Positions 5,166 to 5,560 of a DNA stretch of 5,560 bases are shown here, piece by piece. The notes under the pieces were generated by a model. That model did not search any database and was not told the DNA's origin. It worked only from the letters and a program-made list of their open reading frames with translations. The position numbers and the translations under genes are program-made. Each line of letters opens with the position of its first letter. Position 1 is the stretch's first letter. Origin of the DNA: Deltaproteobacteria bacterium CG_4_8_14_3_um_filter_43_13 (GTDB lineage Bacteria; Desulfobacterota; UBA8473); the NCBI GenBank assembly GCA_002782605.1, contig PFIF01000228.1, positions 1 to 5,560 of the forward strand. Direction: 5' to 3'.

Positions 5166-5280
5166 CAGTTGGCAAAAATGCTTCAAGCTTTATATAATTA
5201 CAACAGTAAGCTTAAGCTTGCTGTTGTAATGCCTGCTGCTGTAATTACCGTGAACGATAAACTGAGAACCGTGAACGGTT
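5138..5280. repeat. Nested inverted-repeat block replacing the middle of grpE
   Basis: The outer arms are CCGTTCAC (5138-5145) against GTGAACGG (5271-5278), with looser pairing of the rest (5146-5170 against 5247-5270). They are built from units such as GTTCAC, GTTTAC and GTTAAC. ACCGTGAACG appears twice directly (5247-5256 and 5268-5277). A 34-bp near-perfect palindrome sits in the centre (5197-5230). TGCTGTTGTAAT (5219-5230) is echoed by TGCTGCTGTAAT (5234-5245). There is no coding potential. It looks like a palindromic interspersed repeat or MITE-like insertion. Confidence 0.65.
5197..5230. repeat. 34-bp near-perfect palindrome
   Basis: ATTACAACAG (5197-5206) pairs exactly with CTGTTGTAAT (5221-5230), and the inner 14 bases continue the symmetry around AAGCTTAAGCTT. 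Only one symmetric pair (5207/5220, T opposite G) fails to match. With no spacer it would extrude as a cruciform or form a tight RNA hairpin. Confidence 0.85.
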
Positions 5281-5287
5281 GCAGAAA

Positions 5288-5315
5288 AGTCTGGTGTCTG
5301 AAGTCCAGTGTCTGA
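5288..5315. repeat. 14-bp tandem repeat, two units
   Basis: AGTCTGGTGTCTGA (5288-5301) is followed directly by AGTCCAGTGTCTGA (5302-5315), matching at 12 of 14 positions. It lies between the nested palindrome block and the presumed grpE 3' end and is of a different type from the GTTCAC-based repeats. Confidence 0.6.
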
Positions 5316-5316
5316 A

Positions 5317-5349
5317 TTGCGGGTAGCTGTAAGAGAAGTTGAGGATTAA
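5317..5349 (+). pseudogene. grpE: Possible 3' remnant of grpE
   Basis: The ten codons before the TAA at 5347-5349 read LRVAVREVED, resembling the VLRPAxVxVA ending of GrpE proteins. They sit 5 bases before the J-domain start, as expected if grpE once ran directly into that gene. They are in a different frame from the 5' part, and the same frame has a stop at 5299-5301, so the two pieces cannot be read together. Ten residues are few, so this rests largely on position and pattern. Confidence 0.4.
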
Positions 5350-5354
5350 GAAAT

Positions 5355-5560
5355 ATGGCGATAAAATATAAAGACTACTATGAAATACCGGGTCTTAAAA
5401 GAGACGCATCAGCAAAAGAGATAAAGAATGCCTATAGAAAGCTGGCCAGAAAGTATCATCCAGATGTCAATCCTGACAATAAGGAAGCAGAAGAGAAATT
5501 CAAAGAGATAAACGAGGCCAATGAGGTTCTGGGAGATCCTGGAAAGAAGACCAAATATGA
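5355..5560 (+). CDS. dnaJ: J-domain co-chaperone (DnaJ/CbpA family), 5' part
   Basis: J-proteins stimulate the DnaK ATPase and deliver substrates. The gene runs off the window end after 68 complete codons. The visible part is one J domain: YKDYYEIPGLKRDASAKEI (5-23), NAYRKLARKYHPDVNPDN (25-42) with the essential HPD at 35-37, and EEKFKEINEANEVLGDP. The MAxKYKDYYE start resembles the CbpA-type J-proteins, which lack the zinc-finger domain of DnaJ, but the deciding region is outside the window, so dnaJ versus cbpA is open. The start is ATG 5355 with GAGGA (5341-5345) nine bases upstream, lying within the last codons of the presumed grpE remnant. Two positions are unusual: Pro12 where the family usually has Leu (YEILGV), and Asn55 where Tyr is usual (NEAYEVL). 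Confidence 0.92.
   Translation, partial: MAIKYKDYYEIPGLKRDASAKEIKNAYRKLARKYHPDVNPDNKEAEEKFKEINEANEVLGDPGKKTKY

Noticed and set aside
5138..5316. A CRISPR array in the repeat block before dnaJ
   Set aside because: The repeats are short, of several kinds, partly inverted and without regular spacers of uniform length; no cas genes are nearby.
1..5560. tRNA, rRNA, a defence system or other undescribed multi-gene system
   Set aside because: No cloverleaf or rRNA-like segment was recognised, and all intact genes belong to well-known housekeeping, pilus or chaperone families.

Overview
The window is a bacterial chromosomal segment, moderately AT-rich, with all intact genes on the plus strand. The best guess is a Gram-negative environmental bacterium. 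It has an outer-membrane type IV pilus secretin (PilQ), and pilQ next to shikimate-pathway genes is an arrangement known from Proteobacteria and relatives. The small stand-alone ArgA-type acetyltransferase with a C-terminal cysteine cluster resembles forms I associate with Desulfobacterota and neighbouring lineages. Phylum placement is an inference and is weak.

Layout. (1) Bases 3-1058 hold the 3' two-thirds or so of pilQ, cut by the window edge, with a striking 24-bp in-frame tandem duplication. (2) A roughly 210-bp gap carries an imperfect palindromic repeat. (3) aroC (chorismate synthase) runs 1272-2498. (4) The aroC-aroK gap contains a 143-bp MITE-like element with 49-bp terminal inverted repeats. 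(5) aroK (shikimate kinase, 2746-3261) is followed 9 bases later by a short ArgA-like N-acetyltransferase (3271-3726). (6) A 612-bp region without intact genes contains a deleted insertion sequence: 22-bp perfect inverted repeats at 3774-3795 and 4106-4127 enclose a frameshifted N-terminal piece of a transposase on the minus strand. It also holds the leader of the next gene. (7) A small heat-shock protein gene (4339-4782) ends before a strong stem-loop terminator. (8) A truncated grpE lies at 4908-5165. Its C-terminal half has been replaced by a block of nested inverted and direct repeats (about 5138-5316), and a likely last ten codons survive at 5317-5349. (9) A J-domain gene starts at 5355 and runs off the window.

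How it fits together. PilQ forms the outer-membrane pore for type IV pili. AroK and AroC catalyse the fifth and seventh steps of the shikimate pathway to chorismate, and the acetyltransferase probably makes N-acetylglutamate for arginine synthesis. The right part is a protein-quality-control cluster (Hsp20, GrpE, J-protein) in which the DnaK nucleotide-exchange factor looks broken. The main theme is heavy invasion of nearly every intergenic space, and of grpE itself, by small repeats and IS debris. I see no convincing new multi-gene system; the second-look items are the grpE disruption, the IS remnant, the MITE-like element and the pilQ duplication.
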